From: Silene conica | Taxonomy: Eukaryota > Streptophyta > Magnoliopsida > Caryophyllales > Caryophyllaceae | Direction of reading: 5' to 3' | Assembly: GCA_029255685.2 (NCBI GenBank) | Contig: CM055312.2 | Coordinates: 50,936,202-51,000,201 of the forward strand | DNA length: 64,000 nucleotides | Shown: positions 22,301-33,786 of the stretch, one piece after another | Numbering within the stretch: position 1 is the first letter of the stretch | Layout: each line of letters starts with the position of its first letter | Made by a program: the position numbers and the translations under genes | Notes under the pieces: model-generated | The model's input: the letters and a program-made list of their open reading frames with translations, nothing else | What the model was told of the DNA's origin: nothing | Database searches by the model: none

Positions 22301-24798
22301 ATTGGTATCAGAGCATTACGGTTGTTGCATGCATGATCGGATTCATGTTTTATGTTAAATCGGTTTAACATATATATTTCGAAAATTTCGAAATATTTTG
22401 ATTTATTATGATAAATCACAAAATAATTTTGCATGTTAAAGTTTCTGATTCTAAAATGGTTTTAGGACATAAAAATAATTTTATGGATTTTTATTGTTCA
22501 TTTTTATATTTATTTGTATTTTTTGTAGTTTAAATCGGTTTAAACAAACAATTAATGGGAAAAATAGTTAAAAATAGTTTCTGGCCGATATTTTTTGATA
22601 TGTTCTCACATGCATATTTAATATATTGTATATGATTTTTCGTAAGAAATGGAGTTAATATGCATGGGTTATGAATTTTATGAGATAAATAGTCATAATA
22701 TGAGTAAAAATGGGTATATAAGGTTATATTTCGAATTTGACCTTAAAAATTTTATGAGAAGTCACATGCAATATATAAAGTTCCTGTATGAATTTTCGAA
22801 ATTATTGGAATTATTTTGCATGATTATTGATTTTTATAGTAAAAATCGGATTAATAGTGACTTAAATTCGACTTTAATAGTTATAGTTGGAATTTTGCCA
22901 TAAAAACTTTACACAATGTCACATGCAATATTTACAGTATGTATGTAAGTTTTGGGAATTTATTCTCAAGTGATGCATGATTTATGATTTTAATGGTTAA
23001 AATCGGATAAATAGTGACTTATTGTGTTAAAAATAGTTAATCTTAATATTATGGCATGAAATTTTACCCATAGATGTCTTATATGATAGGAACATCAGAT
23101 CTAAAAGTTAGATATCAAAAGTTTCTGTTTTTATGATTATTAATTTTTAATGAGTTAATTGGTTAATAATCGTAATTTATGAGTCGAAAATAAAATTTTC
23201 GAGTATGGTCTGTAATTTTTGGTCACTTTCAGATTCTAATATGTATTTTAGGATGACTAAAAATTTATAGCAATTTATTTCAAGTTTTTATAATTTAAAT
23301 CGGATTTTTTAACCATAAAAACGGCTTTTATAGGATTTATTTAAGAAATAAACCATAAGTATTTGCATAAGACCATTTATTAATTTCTGAATTTTCAGAA
23401 AATTTCTAGAAAGTTTGAAATTTTGAATTTTAAATTTCGAATTTTATTGACTCATTTGGCCATATTTTGTTTATTTTTCCCGAAAATACAAGTAATTCAT
23501 GAACAATAATGCAAAATCAAGTTAGATCATGATCAAATATTAGTAGAGACTAAACATTGATTCCTAAAGTAAGTTAGGATGATTAACTTGGACATAAATG
23601 AGATTTATGTAATTTTGGATGATTTTAATAGTTAAGATCACGCATATCCATAAAAACCGTAAACAAATATGAGATATTTGCTCCCATAAGGCGATTTGGC
23701 ATTAAAAAAATTGAGCATGTGCATACATATTTTATTTATTGCAAATTATTTAATATGAATGTCATATTTTGAATGTTATTTATATAATTTGGAATTATGT
23801 AAATTTTCTTAGTATGGCCTTAGTTTTAATCAATATTACCCGTAATGAAAGGGAATATTGATTCGGTTGTAATTTATGTGATCTCGTATCACGGGTTTGT
23901 AATTTAAATTTAAATTTTCAGTTTTACAATAGAGTAGTTGTATTATTTTATTGTAATTCCGGAGATCCAAAAGACGGTGCCATACGGAAAGGAGTTCCGA
24001 CAAGACGGTGTTTTCTTGGATGGCGTGCCAATGAAGTTCAAGGGACCAAGGAGTTGGTTTCCGAATTTGTAATAGTTAATTAGCTTTTACTATTACTAGG
24101 AAGGCCATACTAGGATTTTATTGCTTTATTGCTTTTATTTTTGCTTTATTTATATGTTTGCATGCATAGCCAAATCGCCATAAACATGCATATTAGTTTA
24201 AATCGTTAAAAACGACCGTGTCAATTATAATTATCGAGTTCACCAATTTAATTCGCTTAAAGGAGATAGATAATAAATTGACAAGACCTCTATATTAAAC
24301 AAAAACAATTGAGAATTAGCCTTACCAAATAGTAGAACCCATGAGCTTCTATTTCGTGGGGTGGTGCTAGTCCAGTGGGCAGTACGAACCCCATTACGTA
24401 GGATAAGTGGGGCGATGGGGTGGATTCAGTCCAGTGGGCGGATCGCATCCCGATGCATTTGAAATTTGGTTTGTACTCAACGGAAGTGTAGAGGACCAGT
24501 GGTCAATGTGTTCCGGGCTAAGATGTATAAATTATGATTTGTCATCAACCAAGAGTTCTAAGGTAGAACCGGTTTATTTTAACCCACCAAACCATATCAT
24601 TGGGTCGGAGTTCCAGTGGTTCACGATTTCGATAGTATGGGTTTGGGTCTTGGAATCATTTATAAAATTGGATAGAGGTCATTTTATAGATGCATCAACT
24701 TAGTAAATATGTTTACAAGTTAAAATGAAAATTAAAACGATTAGCATTTAATTTCTTCATATGTTTAAAATTTTGTAGTCCTCGTATCAATATCAATC
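22301..24798 (+). other. Element C primer-binding site and 2.5-kb untranslated leader
   Basis: TGGTATCAGAGC at 22303-22314 is the initiator tRNA-Met primer site. The rest is very AT-rich with many short degenerate repeats of the type TTTATGNTTTTAATGGTTAA, and no gene. Near its 3' end are two blocks shared with D and E: a CAAGACGGTGTTTTCTTGGA-type block (about 23960-24070) and CCAAGAGTTCTAAGGTAGAA (about 24548). Confidence 0.75.
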
Positions 24799-25707
24799 AT
24801 GGCTACTTCCACTACTACGAACAATTCATGGTTACGTTCCTTCATGGATCGTTGTAAGCTAGAAAAGAATGGGGCAAACTTTGCCGATTGGGATGCCCAA
24901 CTGTTGTTGGCGGCAGAGGGAGACGGTAAGACCGAATTCCTCATTGAAGAATCACCTCCTGAACCTGCAGAAAATGCCACCGCCGCGGCAAGACGACCTT
25001 ATGATACTTATCAGAAGGAGTCTGCGGCAATCAAAAATGTTTTGATCTTCTCGATGGAGCCAGAGCTCCAAAGGAGTGCCATAAAGATTGGCACGGCCTA
25101 TGAGATCTACTCCAGGCTTGTGACTATGTTCTCAAAGGCTTCGAGAATTGTCCAATACGAGGCGGCATCGGCCTTCTTTGATCTCAACCTTAAGGAGGGG
25201 CAAAAGGCTAGCCCACATGTGCTCAAGTTAATTGAGCATGTAGAAACCCTAAGGATGAATCAAGTGGACATTCCTAAAGAACTAGTGATTGACAGAATCC
25301 TCCACTCCTTGTCTAAGGTGAAAACTTATGTGCAATTCCGGGTGAATTTCAACATGAGGAACCAAGACATCTCTCTCGATGAATTGCACAATATGATCGT
25401 GCAAGCTGAAAGGGATATGGGCCTAAATGTTAGTGCCCCTAAGGATGTGCTCAACATTAATGTTAAGAGCAAAGGAAAGTTCAAAAGGAAGGGTAAGGCA
25501 AAGGGGAAGCAACCTTCCAAAGGTTCAAAGAAAGTGTCTTCTGAGGCAAGCACCTCCAAATCCAAGAAGACCCCTCATCAAGGGGCCAAATGCTTTTACT
25601 GCAATGGCAAAGGACATTGGAAGAGGAACTGTTCCAAGTATCTCAGCGATCTCAAAGCTGGGAAGATTCTTCCAGTTGGTACGATAACTATCCCGATTTT
25701 ATGTTAA
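24799..25707 (+). CDS. Gag of element C (intact, stand-alone)
   Basis: An intact 302-codon frame starting at ATG 24799. The N-terminus has NNSWLRSFMDRCKLEKNGANF followed by a DWDAQLLLAAEG motif. This matches the conserved start of plant copia gag, then a UBN2-type capsid region through about residue 190. A lysine-rich stretch (about 215-260) precedes one CCHC knuckle, CFYCNGKGHWKRNC, near residue 272. In full copia elements the frame continues into protease; here it stops 20-odd codons after the knuckle. Gag would bind and package element RNA into particles. The same length and layout in D suggest the stand-alone form is a stable design, not a chance truncation. Confidence 0.9.
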   Translation: MATSTTTNNSWLRSFMDRCKLEKNGANFADWDAQLLLAAEGDGKTEFLIEESPPEPAENATAAARRPYDTYQKESAAIKNVLIFSMEPELQRSAIKIGTAYEIYSRLVTMFSKASRIVQYEAASAFFDLNLKEGQKASPHVLKLIEHVETLRMNQVDIPKELVIDRILHSLSKVKTYVQFRVNFNMRNQDISLDELHNMIVQAERDMGLNVSAPKDVLNINVKSKGKFKRKGKAKGKQPSKGSKKVSSEASTSKSKKTPHQGAKCFYCNGKGHWKRNCSKYLSDLKAGKILPVGTITIPILC

Positions 25708-28700
25708 TCTCAACTAATGTATCATGATACAAGTTGTGATGTGAATGCTCTTCTTACTTGAATTAGGGCATGAAAGCAAAGATAAGGGAAAAGAGAAACA
25801 AGCTTGATGGATCAAGGGAACTAAGAGTAGCTCCACTCGGGATGATCAAGGAGCTTTGTTTTTCCGCTTATTTTGCTAATATTTGAAGTGTTGTAATGAA
25901 CAATTAAAACCTATGTTTTATTTCCTTGTTGGACAAGGAAAGGATAATCCTTGAACAATATGTTGTATGTTGGATAATATAGTGACTTGGTTTTCAACCC
26001 GAGTCACTATCGGTTTATAATTATGTTCTTGTTTAGTTTAACATACACTTGCAAATCTCAAACATAAAATAGAATTGATTATGAAATTTCAATGTATGAC
26101 CATTGAAGCCAAATTGGTATAGGATACCCAATTCAAATCAAATCAAAATCAAATTAAGTTTTGATCTCAATTAAGAGGAAAAGTTGTCAACCATCCAAAA
26201 CTATCTAAGCTTTAAATCGAATAATTTCTGTGATAAATCATAAGGGCACAAAAACCAACATCAAAGTCATTGCTTGTGGCCTTAGTGGCTATCTTTGGTG
26301 ATAAAATGGGATTATTATTACAAAGATAGAGTGGGAGAAATTTGAAAAGTCCACAAATAGCATATGATTTTGACAAGCACAATGGATGTGATCTATTAGT
26401 GAATAGTAGGATTTATTGTGTTTTGGTTATGTGAAAGATAAGAAGGAAGATTAAGCTGTGGATGGGATCTACGATTCAAGAAAATATACACCTTATGGTT
26501 GTAAAAGGTAGATTAGGCTGTAGATAAGATTCTACGCCTTATCATCCCAAAAGTTGTGGATAAGCCCAAAGATTGTAGATAAGATCTACGGTTTGGTAAA
26601 AATCTACGCCTTATATCCCAAGAGCAATCTACACCTTATGGTTGTAAAAGGTAGATTAGGCTGTGGATAAGATTCTAAGCCTTATCATCCCAAAAGTTGT
26701 GGATAAACCCAAAGGTTGTGGATAAGATCTACGGTTTGGTAAAAATCTACGCCTTATATACCAACGGCCCCGGCCCTGGAGGATACTTCAAAGATAAATT
26801 CTTGAAGTTTGTAAGGAAAAATTATATACATGGATAAGATCCATGATAGAGTCCTCGTACAGTACAAGATAAGAGAAATGTGGGGAACTGAAAGTTCCCA
26901 CACACAAAATTATATACCATAAGAAAAGACTCTTATAGAAACTACGGGAGGACACTCGAAGAAAATTATTCAAAAGACTTTGTAAAGGCTCAAGAAAGGG
27001 TTCTTGGATTTAGATGGTGATCTAAATGTGCCAATGCAAAGAACCATGAAATTTATAAAATTTACGTGCTGATAAATGAGATTTGTTGAGAGAAGCATAA
27101 GCAGACATGTGGATGTCTGCAGTCTACAAAGTTAAGGGTAACTTTGTTGAAAGTAGTAAGGTAATTCATTGAGAATGAATTCAGTAAACTCAATAACCAC
27201 TTTTCAAATGGGTATTTGAAAAGGATGTGACTATAAGCACATATGGTTGAAGTCCCAACCATTTCAATTCATTAAATGTTAAGGAACATTGAATTGAGTG
27301 GGAGCTTTATGATTTACGGTTAAATGTAAAGTTCAGTGGGAGTTCTCGCTCCAGGATTTGAAGCTATTGAGTCATGGGTATGACTTCAGGATCTTCAGAA
27401 TCAGGCAAGAACAAGAGTTTAGTGGGAGTAAACGTTATCTAAAACAACTCATTGCTCGTTTGGAATGAAGCATTGATACTCATGAAAGGTACACGAGTTT
27501 TTGGTTCTAGATGACATATTGATATGAATTAAATCTAATTGAACATGGGATGTTTAGTTGAGATTATAAGAGACATCTTGTTATTAGTGTTAAGGTTGTT
27601 CATGGAGATGAAGATAGTATAACCATGATGGGATCATGGAAATTTATCGAACCTTAAGTACTATTGTTTGCACGTTTAAATCACTAATGTTTCCGCCATT
27701 AGTATAATCGTGTAAAGTGGATGCGCACCGCTTGCAGGACAACCCCTTGGAGCAGGTGTTAAACCAATGATTAAACCTTGGTAAATTGTCAAAGTATTCT
27801 CCAATGAAGATAAAAGACAAATTCAAGATTTTGGAAGATAACTTAGTCGTATAGTAAAAGGTTTGCAACGACTCGAGTTCCAAGAAACCAAGCAAAGATT
27901 TGAGATAATCTTTGGCTTACATTCATTGACTATGCATCTCAATGACTTGTATTTTAACTACATGGTCATCACAAGATTCTACAAAATGTGTAAGTTCATA
28001 AATTATGTAAAGGCATTACTGTGGCTGGGAGTTACACAATGCACATAATCTTATTCGCTAGTCATGAGAATGACTTGTCTCTTTCAGAGGAAAGATCAAT
28101 GTGTGGATATGATCCGCAAAGTGAACGATCGCACGAACCGTGGTAAACCTGGTTTACTCAAAATGGAGATAATTACAATTTTAAGGGATGTAAACGAGAG
28201 ACCCTAAAGCTGATTGTAAATTAAATGGTGTTCAAAGGTTGACCACTTGGATGGTGTAATCCACTAATTGTTTGAGTTATTTATAACTCACGAAAGGTCA
28301 AGTAAAATTCAAATGGGATGGTAAGACCATATTGAACCCCATTAAAGTGAATTGAATTATCATGACCTCGCCCCTAGTTGCTTAAGTGAGGTGACATCTC
28401 AATGCAACCGGATGTGTGATGCGATTGATGGCGAGTTCAATTGCCACATAGAGTCATACGTGATGACTAATCGATCACCTAGGCATAGACATGTTAAGAT
28501 ACATTTGCCGGGCTAATGACCGCTGATAGAGCTCTGGCGTACTCTTATTGAAAGACTGCCTGGTCGTGGCGGGAGCATCTATCGTGTTTCACATGAGTCA
28601 GTTCTTGGACTAATGACTGTTCTCTGAGGTGGCATAGTTTTCAGATTAACTTTGATTTATGTCCTAACACCTTCGTAACTGGGGTTTATAAGGACATATT

Positions 28701-29006
28701 TTGGGTTATGATGGGCTGTGGCTAGCCGGAAGGAATAAGTCGATTAGGAATTGTCCACCCCTTGTCAGGGTTGAGAAATATCTCTAGGCCACTCGAGGAG
28801 AATAATAACTAGAAATGCGTGGCCACGCTCGGAAGGTATCTATGGTAGATAATTCCGTTCAGTAGTTATAACTCCAGATCGAGATAAACCACTCTAGATT
28901 TTAATCAATTGCCGGCACGACCTGAGAGGACGCCATGCATTGAGTGGGAGATAGTAATAGGGCAAGAGAATTGGTAACACACACTTGTCTCGGACAAGTG
29001 GGAGAT
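25708..29006 (+). other. Element C 3' noncoding region and polypurine tract
   Basis: 3.3 kb without a gene. It holds a 143-bp tandem repeat (26488-26773). Near the end it has a block shared with D and E, CCACTCGAGGAG followed by the palindrome GCGTGGCCACGC at 28817-28828. It ends in the polypurine tract GGACAAGTGGGAGAT just before the 3' LTR. No pol remnant was seen in any frame. Confidence 0.75.
26488..26773 (+). repeat. 143-bp tandem repeat in element C
   Basis: Two copies, starting ACACCTTATGGTTGTAAAAG at 26488 and 26631, differing at several bases. Each contains alternating GTGGATAAGATCTACG and CTACGCCTTAT motifs that are partly complementary, so the RNA could fold. Confidence 0.8.
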
Positions 29007-29099
29007 TGTTGGAGGAAGTGTCCTCGACAATAGTGTGTTGACGTAATTAAAACTCATTTGAATGAAACACAACTGGGAGTGTTACTCTTTTAAAGTCGA
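29007..29099 (+). mobile_element. 3' LTR of element C, first 93 bp
   Basis: Identical in layout to the start of the 5' LTR; ends at the target duplication GTCGA of element D. Confidence 0.9.
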
Positions 29100-30355
29100 T
29101 GTTAGGTTTAAGTAGTTGCTCATAAACTAATTTAGTCATACTAACAAACCTTTTAATTAACAAGATAATAAACTCGTTTATTATGATCTTATGCATGCTA
29201 ATAAAATGCGGAAAGAGGAGAAAACCGTGTTCTTACACTCGGTCCAAATATATTGCAAGGATGATCCTCCGAGTACCCAATATAGAATACCTCCTCCGGA
29301 TGCACCAAGACAAGCCCCAAAAGAACCGAAACTTTGTATGCTAGACTTGGAATCGGTTTTCTTCCTTAAACTAATTCTAATCACTCTTATTAGAATTATA
29401 TTTTAATACTACTCTTAGTATAAATTATTATCTTATAATATGTATTTTAGAGGTAGAAAATTTTCTCTCTTCTTGTGTAGTGTTTCGGCTAGGGCAACAA
29501 CAACAACAAGAAGTAGTGAATGAATATAACATATCTTTATATATCAAGCATGCTTATTTAGATAATCAAATAACTATAAGCATGGTATATGGGGAAGGGG
29601 TTGCCGGTTTTGGGATGCCACAAAGGGGAACACATTCACTTCTCAAGACACTAGGGAAGCATCTAGGTTAGTGTTCTCAAGGTGGTCTTTTAATGATTGT
29701 GTTTTGTACATTAAACCCACACAACCAACCCCACTTAACCGGCCCCTTTAATCCTTAAAAAGGATTTCATTTTACAACTTTGTAAAATGTATAATTTATA
29801 CAAAGTGTGACATCCTATATGTCATATAATATGTTTTAGTACATTTAAAACATATAAATATTTATCATATAAATATTATACATAAATAAATCATATTTAT
29901 TAATTAATAAGTAATTCGAAATTACAAATGTAAAATGATCATTTATCGTCAATACGATTTACAACCTTTGTATTAATTTCAACCCAATTCATTCTAATTA
30001 CGATATCTTAAAATATCGTTTAATGTTTAACAATTGACACGTTTCAATTTTAAACAAAAATCTTACATTAAGATTTAACCTCTAATTTCTCGATATACGA
30101 GTTTAAGGAATATGATCAAATCGTATCAATATACATTTGATCACTTTATCAATTAAGGGAATTGTCCTAAAGGTGTGACCTAAAGGGATCAACTGACCAC
30201 CACCGTCATACGACAGTAATGTCAAACTCTAGCTAGCCAATCATTACCGATTAATGTTGGTCAGTTGACTAATAATTCGTATCATCCCTTGCGCATTCTT
30301 GTTATGAGATTTAATTACGTGATCGCACTTATTGTTGAGGACACATTTCCCAACA
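29100..30355 (-). mobile_element. 3' LTR of element D
   Basis: 1256 bp, plus-strand ends TGTTAGGTTTAAG and TTTCCCAACA. The polypurine tract lies at 30356-30370 (minus strand GACAAGTGGGAGAT). Confidence 0.9.
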
Positions 30356-32877
30356 ATCTCCCACTTGTCCTCGACAAGTGTGCGTCACCAATTCTCTTGT
30401 CCTATTACAATCTCCCACTCAATGCAAGATGTCTCTCTCTGGTCGTTCTTGCATTTGATCATATCATGAATGGTTTCCTCGATCTGGAGAATAACTGTCT
30501 GACCGGAATTATCTACCATAGACACCTTCCGAGCGTGGCCACGCATTTCCAGTTAATTACTCCTCGAGTGGCCCTGAGATTTGAACAACCCTGACAAGGG
30601 GTGGACAATTTCTATCGCACTACTTCCTTCAACCAGTCACAGTCAGTCACAACCCAAAACAATCCCATTTGACTCCAGTTACGAAAAGTCGTAGAGAATG
30701 GATCAAAGTTATGCCTAAACTGTACCATCTTGGGAGAGTAGTCTTTAGTCAAAGAATTGACTCACAAGAATACTATAGCAGCTCTCGCCACGACCCGGCT
30801 ATAAAATTTCCAGAACTCTATAAGCGGTCACATTGCCCGACAGAGTGTCTCTTACAGTCTGCCTATGTGATCGACTAGTCATCACATATGACTCTATGGC
30901 ACTTGAACTTGCCATCAATCGCCTCACATTCTAGTCGCTTTGAGACGTCACTTCATGTAAGCGGCTAGGGGCTATACTAAGTCAATCCAGTTCACTTATG
31001 GGGTTCAATATTGTCTTATACAACCCATTTGGATTCTGACAAAGTATCTTTTACTTTGAGTTATTAATAACTCAAATGATGTTGTCGTGCAACAATAGTC
31101 AACACTATTACATTGCATTTTGATGCACAATCATCTATTTGTATTAGTGTTTTGCGAATAACCTTTATTCATAATAGCAAAACTTACAACTTTTGGTCTC
31201 CTTTATTCTCATATTATCCCTTATAACATGATTCTATTTGAGTACATTTCTAGAACTCTTTCTAGATTTTGAGTTTCCTTTCCGGAGGAAAGCTCCCACT
31301 GTTATCTTATAACTTGTGACGTATCAATATACTGGAGGGATAAAAATCACTCTCTACAGTCACTTATGTACTGAAATCTATATTGTAGTTTATTTATGAT
31401 TTCATCATTTTAATAATTTTCAAACATCTTGGCTATTTGTTAATGGTTTCATTCATCGTTATGAATAATGTATCCAACCATTCTAACTTCTAGTGGGCGA
31501 CCTTTTATTATCCATATAATAAACCTTCCCGTTAAAACTCTATCATCACATGATATAAATCAATTGTTCATTTAAATTTAGAACCTCTTATTCTTTACTC
31601 TTAAAGAATCACCCATTCTCTCTAAATGGTAGGTTTAAATTCTTATCGAACATTGCTCCCACTAAAAACAATATCTCTGAATTTAGAACCTCTTATTCTT
31701 TACTCTTAAAGAATCACCCATTCTCTCAAAATGGTAGGTCTAAATTCTTTTTGAATATCGCTCCCACTAAAAACAATATCTCTCGATGTCTTAAATGAAC
31801 CTTTCATTTCATGCATGTTAAACTATTACTCGAATCATTATCATTATCACTATCCCCATAGTGATCTATTTCCATTCAATCAATCATTACCCTCTTATCA
31901 TGTCATCGTTTCCTCGAGATGAAAATGACATGATAATTTCTTTATAACTACATAGGAACCGTTTTCCTATCGATGATTTCATACGGGGTTTCAAGTTTCC
32001 TCTCTATGAAACAATGAACACAAAGAACCTTTCTCCGAGTGTCCTCCCGTAGTTTCTTCAAATCATTTAGGACTTTGTTTCCTCTCTATGAAACAATGAA
32101 CACAAAGAACCTTTCTCCGAGTGTTCTCCCGTAGTTTCTTCAAATCATTTAGGGTTCTTCTTAAGACTCCTAAGTGAGAATCTTCTCTAAGATCCTTCCT
32201 TTATTTATATCATTGGTTTGTGAGCGAAACATTTTCTCCCACTCTATCCTTCTAACAATAACCTTTACTTGTCTAAGGATAGCTATTTCGATCAACCAAT
32301 GTATTTGAATGTTTGAAGTTTGATAGGTGTAATGAATACATTCTCATTTTCACTTAAAATGAAAATCTTATAATGAACTGATATAGTCTCATTTTGATTG
32401 AATCTATCTCATGGGGTGTAGTTCTCCGTTTTAATCAACTCTTTGATTTTTTTATATTTGATCGTATCAATATTTATTTCGTGATTAGATCACTATTATT
32501 CATGTTTTAACAAGGTATGCAATTTATTTGATGATTCAAAACATTGATTGAGAACAAAAGTAGTGACTCGGGTTGAAAACCAAGTCACTAATATCCAAAA
32601 TTACAACCATTGTATTAGGATTTTAATCCTTGTCTTACAAGAAAATTAAATTGTTCCATAAATAAATGCAAAATATGAAAGAAGACGATATGAAAAATAG
32701 AGCCTAGCTCTTCAAGTCTTCGATCAATTGGATGCTACCGGAGCCATCCAAGTAAGGAACTTCAAGCTTCCTTGTCCTTGCCCTTATCATTATTCGGGGG
32801 CGCCCCTTTAAAACATTTAAAAAGGGTAAATATCAACACATTTGTATCACTATACATAAGTTGATAAACGACATGAA
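30356..32877 (-). other. Element D 3' noncoding region
   Basis: 2.5 kb without a gene. It contains the shared palindrome GCGTGGCCACGC (30533-30544) beside CTCGAGTGG, and many gene-size features of C's 3' region in reverse. Two local duplications are present: about 104 bp (31576 and 31680, around GAACCTCTTATTC) and about 82 bp (31996 and 32078, around TTTCCTCTCTATG). Confidence 0.7.
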
Positions 32878-33786
32878 TTATACGCGAGAATTATAACCTA
32901 CGGCGGTAGCTTTCCCATTTTTGAGATCACTTAAGTACTTGGGGCAATTTCGCTTCCAATGACCGATCCTCGTGCAATAATGGCACTTGTCTTGCTCTTT
33001 AGAAGACGAGGTGGAAGCGCCTTTCGAAAAGGTCTTTTCTTTGGTCGCTTTGGGTTTGAACGTTTTCTTGCCCTTGCCTTTCGAGGCATTCCTCTTGAAG
33101 CTCGTTTTCCCTTTCTTTTCGATGTTCAAAACATCTTTGGTGGAACTTTCATGAAGTCCCATGTCCCTTTCGGCTTGGACTAGCATCTTATGCAACTCGT
33201 CTAACGAGGTCTCTTGGTTTCGCATATTGAAATTCACCCGGAATTGAGCATACGCCTTAACCTTATTGAGCGAGTGAAGAACTCGGTCAATGATAAGAGA
33301 GTCGGGAACATCAACATTTTGAGCTTTTAGAGTCTCCGCGAGCTCAACTAGTTTGAGAACATGAGGGCTTATCTTTTGCCCTTCCTTGAAAGTTATGTCA
33401 AAGAAGGCGGAAGCCGCCTCATATTGAATCACCCTAGGAGTTTGCGAAAACATGGTCGCAAGCTTGGTGTATATCTCATATGATGTGGTTAACTTGATCA
33501 TACTCCTTTGGAGATCCGGCTCCATGGAGAAGATGAGCACATTTTTAAGAGCGGAGGACTCTTTCATGTAGGCTTCATAGGCCTCACGAGTTTGGACCGA
33601 CGAACGAGCGGTCGGAGCGGGAGGAGCGGCTTCGGATAGGTAACGACTCTTATCGTCACCTTGAGCGGCCAAAAGTAATTGCGCATCCCAATCCTTAAAA
33701 TTGGAACCATGCTTATCGAGTTTGCAACGATCCATAAAGGAACGAAGCCATGATACGTTAGTGAGAGGTGGAGCGTTGGTTGCCAT
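32878..33786 (-). CDS. Gag of element D (intact, stand-alone)
   Basis: An intact 302-codon frame from ATG 33786 to a stop at 32878. It opens with VSWLRSFMDRCKLDKHGSNF and KDWDAQLLLAAQG, has a long helical capsid region, a lysine-rich linker and one CCHC knuckle, CHYCTRIGHWKRNC. It matches the gag of C in length and layout but differs at many residues, and its C-terminus (after the shared VG) is unrelated in sequence. It therefore belongs to a separate family with the same gag-only architecture. Protease is absent, so either gag works uncleaved or cleavage comes from a partner. Confidence 0.9.
   Translation of the reverse strand: MATNAPPLTNVSWLRSFMDRCKLDKHGSNFKDWDAQLLLAAQGDDKSRYLSEAAPPAPTARSSVQTREAYEAYMKESSALKNVLIFSMEPDLQRSMIKLTTSYEIYTKLATMFSQTPRVIQYEAASAFFDITFKEGQKISPHVLKLVELAETLKAQNVDVPDSLIIDRVLHSLNKVKAYAQFRVNFNMRNQETSLDELHKMLVQAERDMGLHESSTKDVLNIEKKGKTSFKRNASKGKGKKTFKPKATKEKTFSKGASTSSSKEQDKCHYCTRIGHWKRNCPKYLSDLKNGKATAVGYNSRV

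Noticed and set aside
22301-24798. Hidden pol remnant in the long regions of element C
   Set aside because: Looked for YVDD, D-x-GG-E and HHCC type motifs in the translated frames; none were seen in the leader or in 25708-29006.
29191-29671. Two short ORFs that recur at 36332-36812
   Set aside because: They recur because they lie in the two identical LTRs of element D; no coding features.
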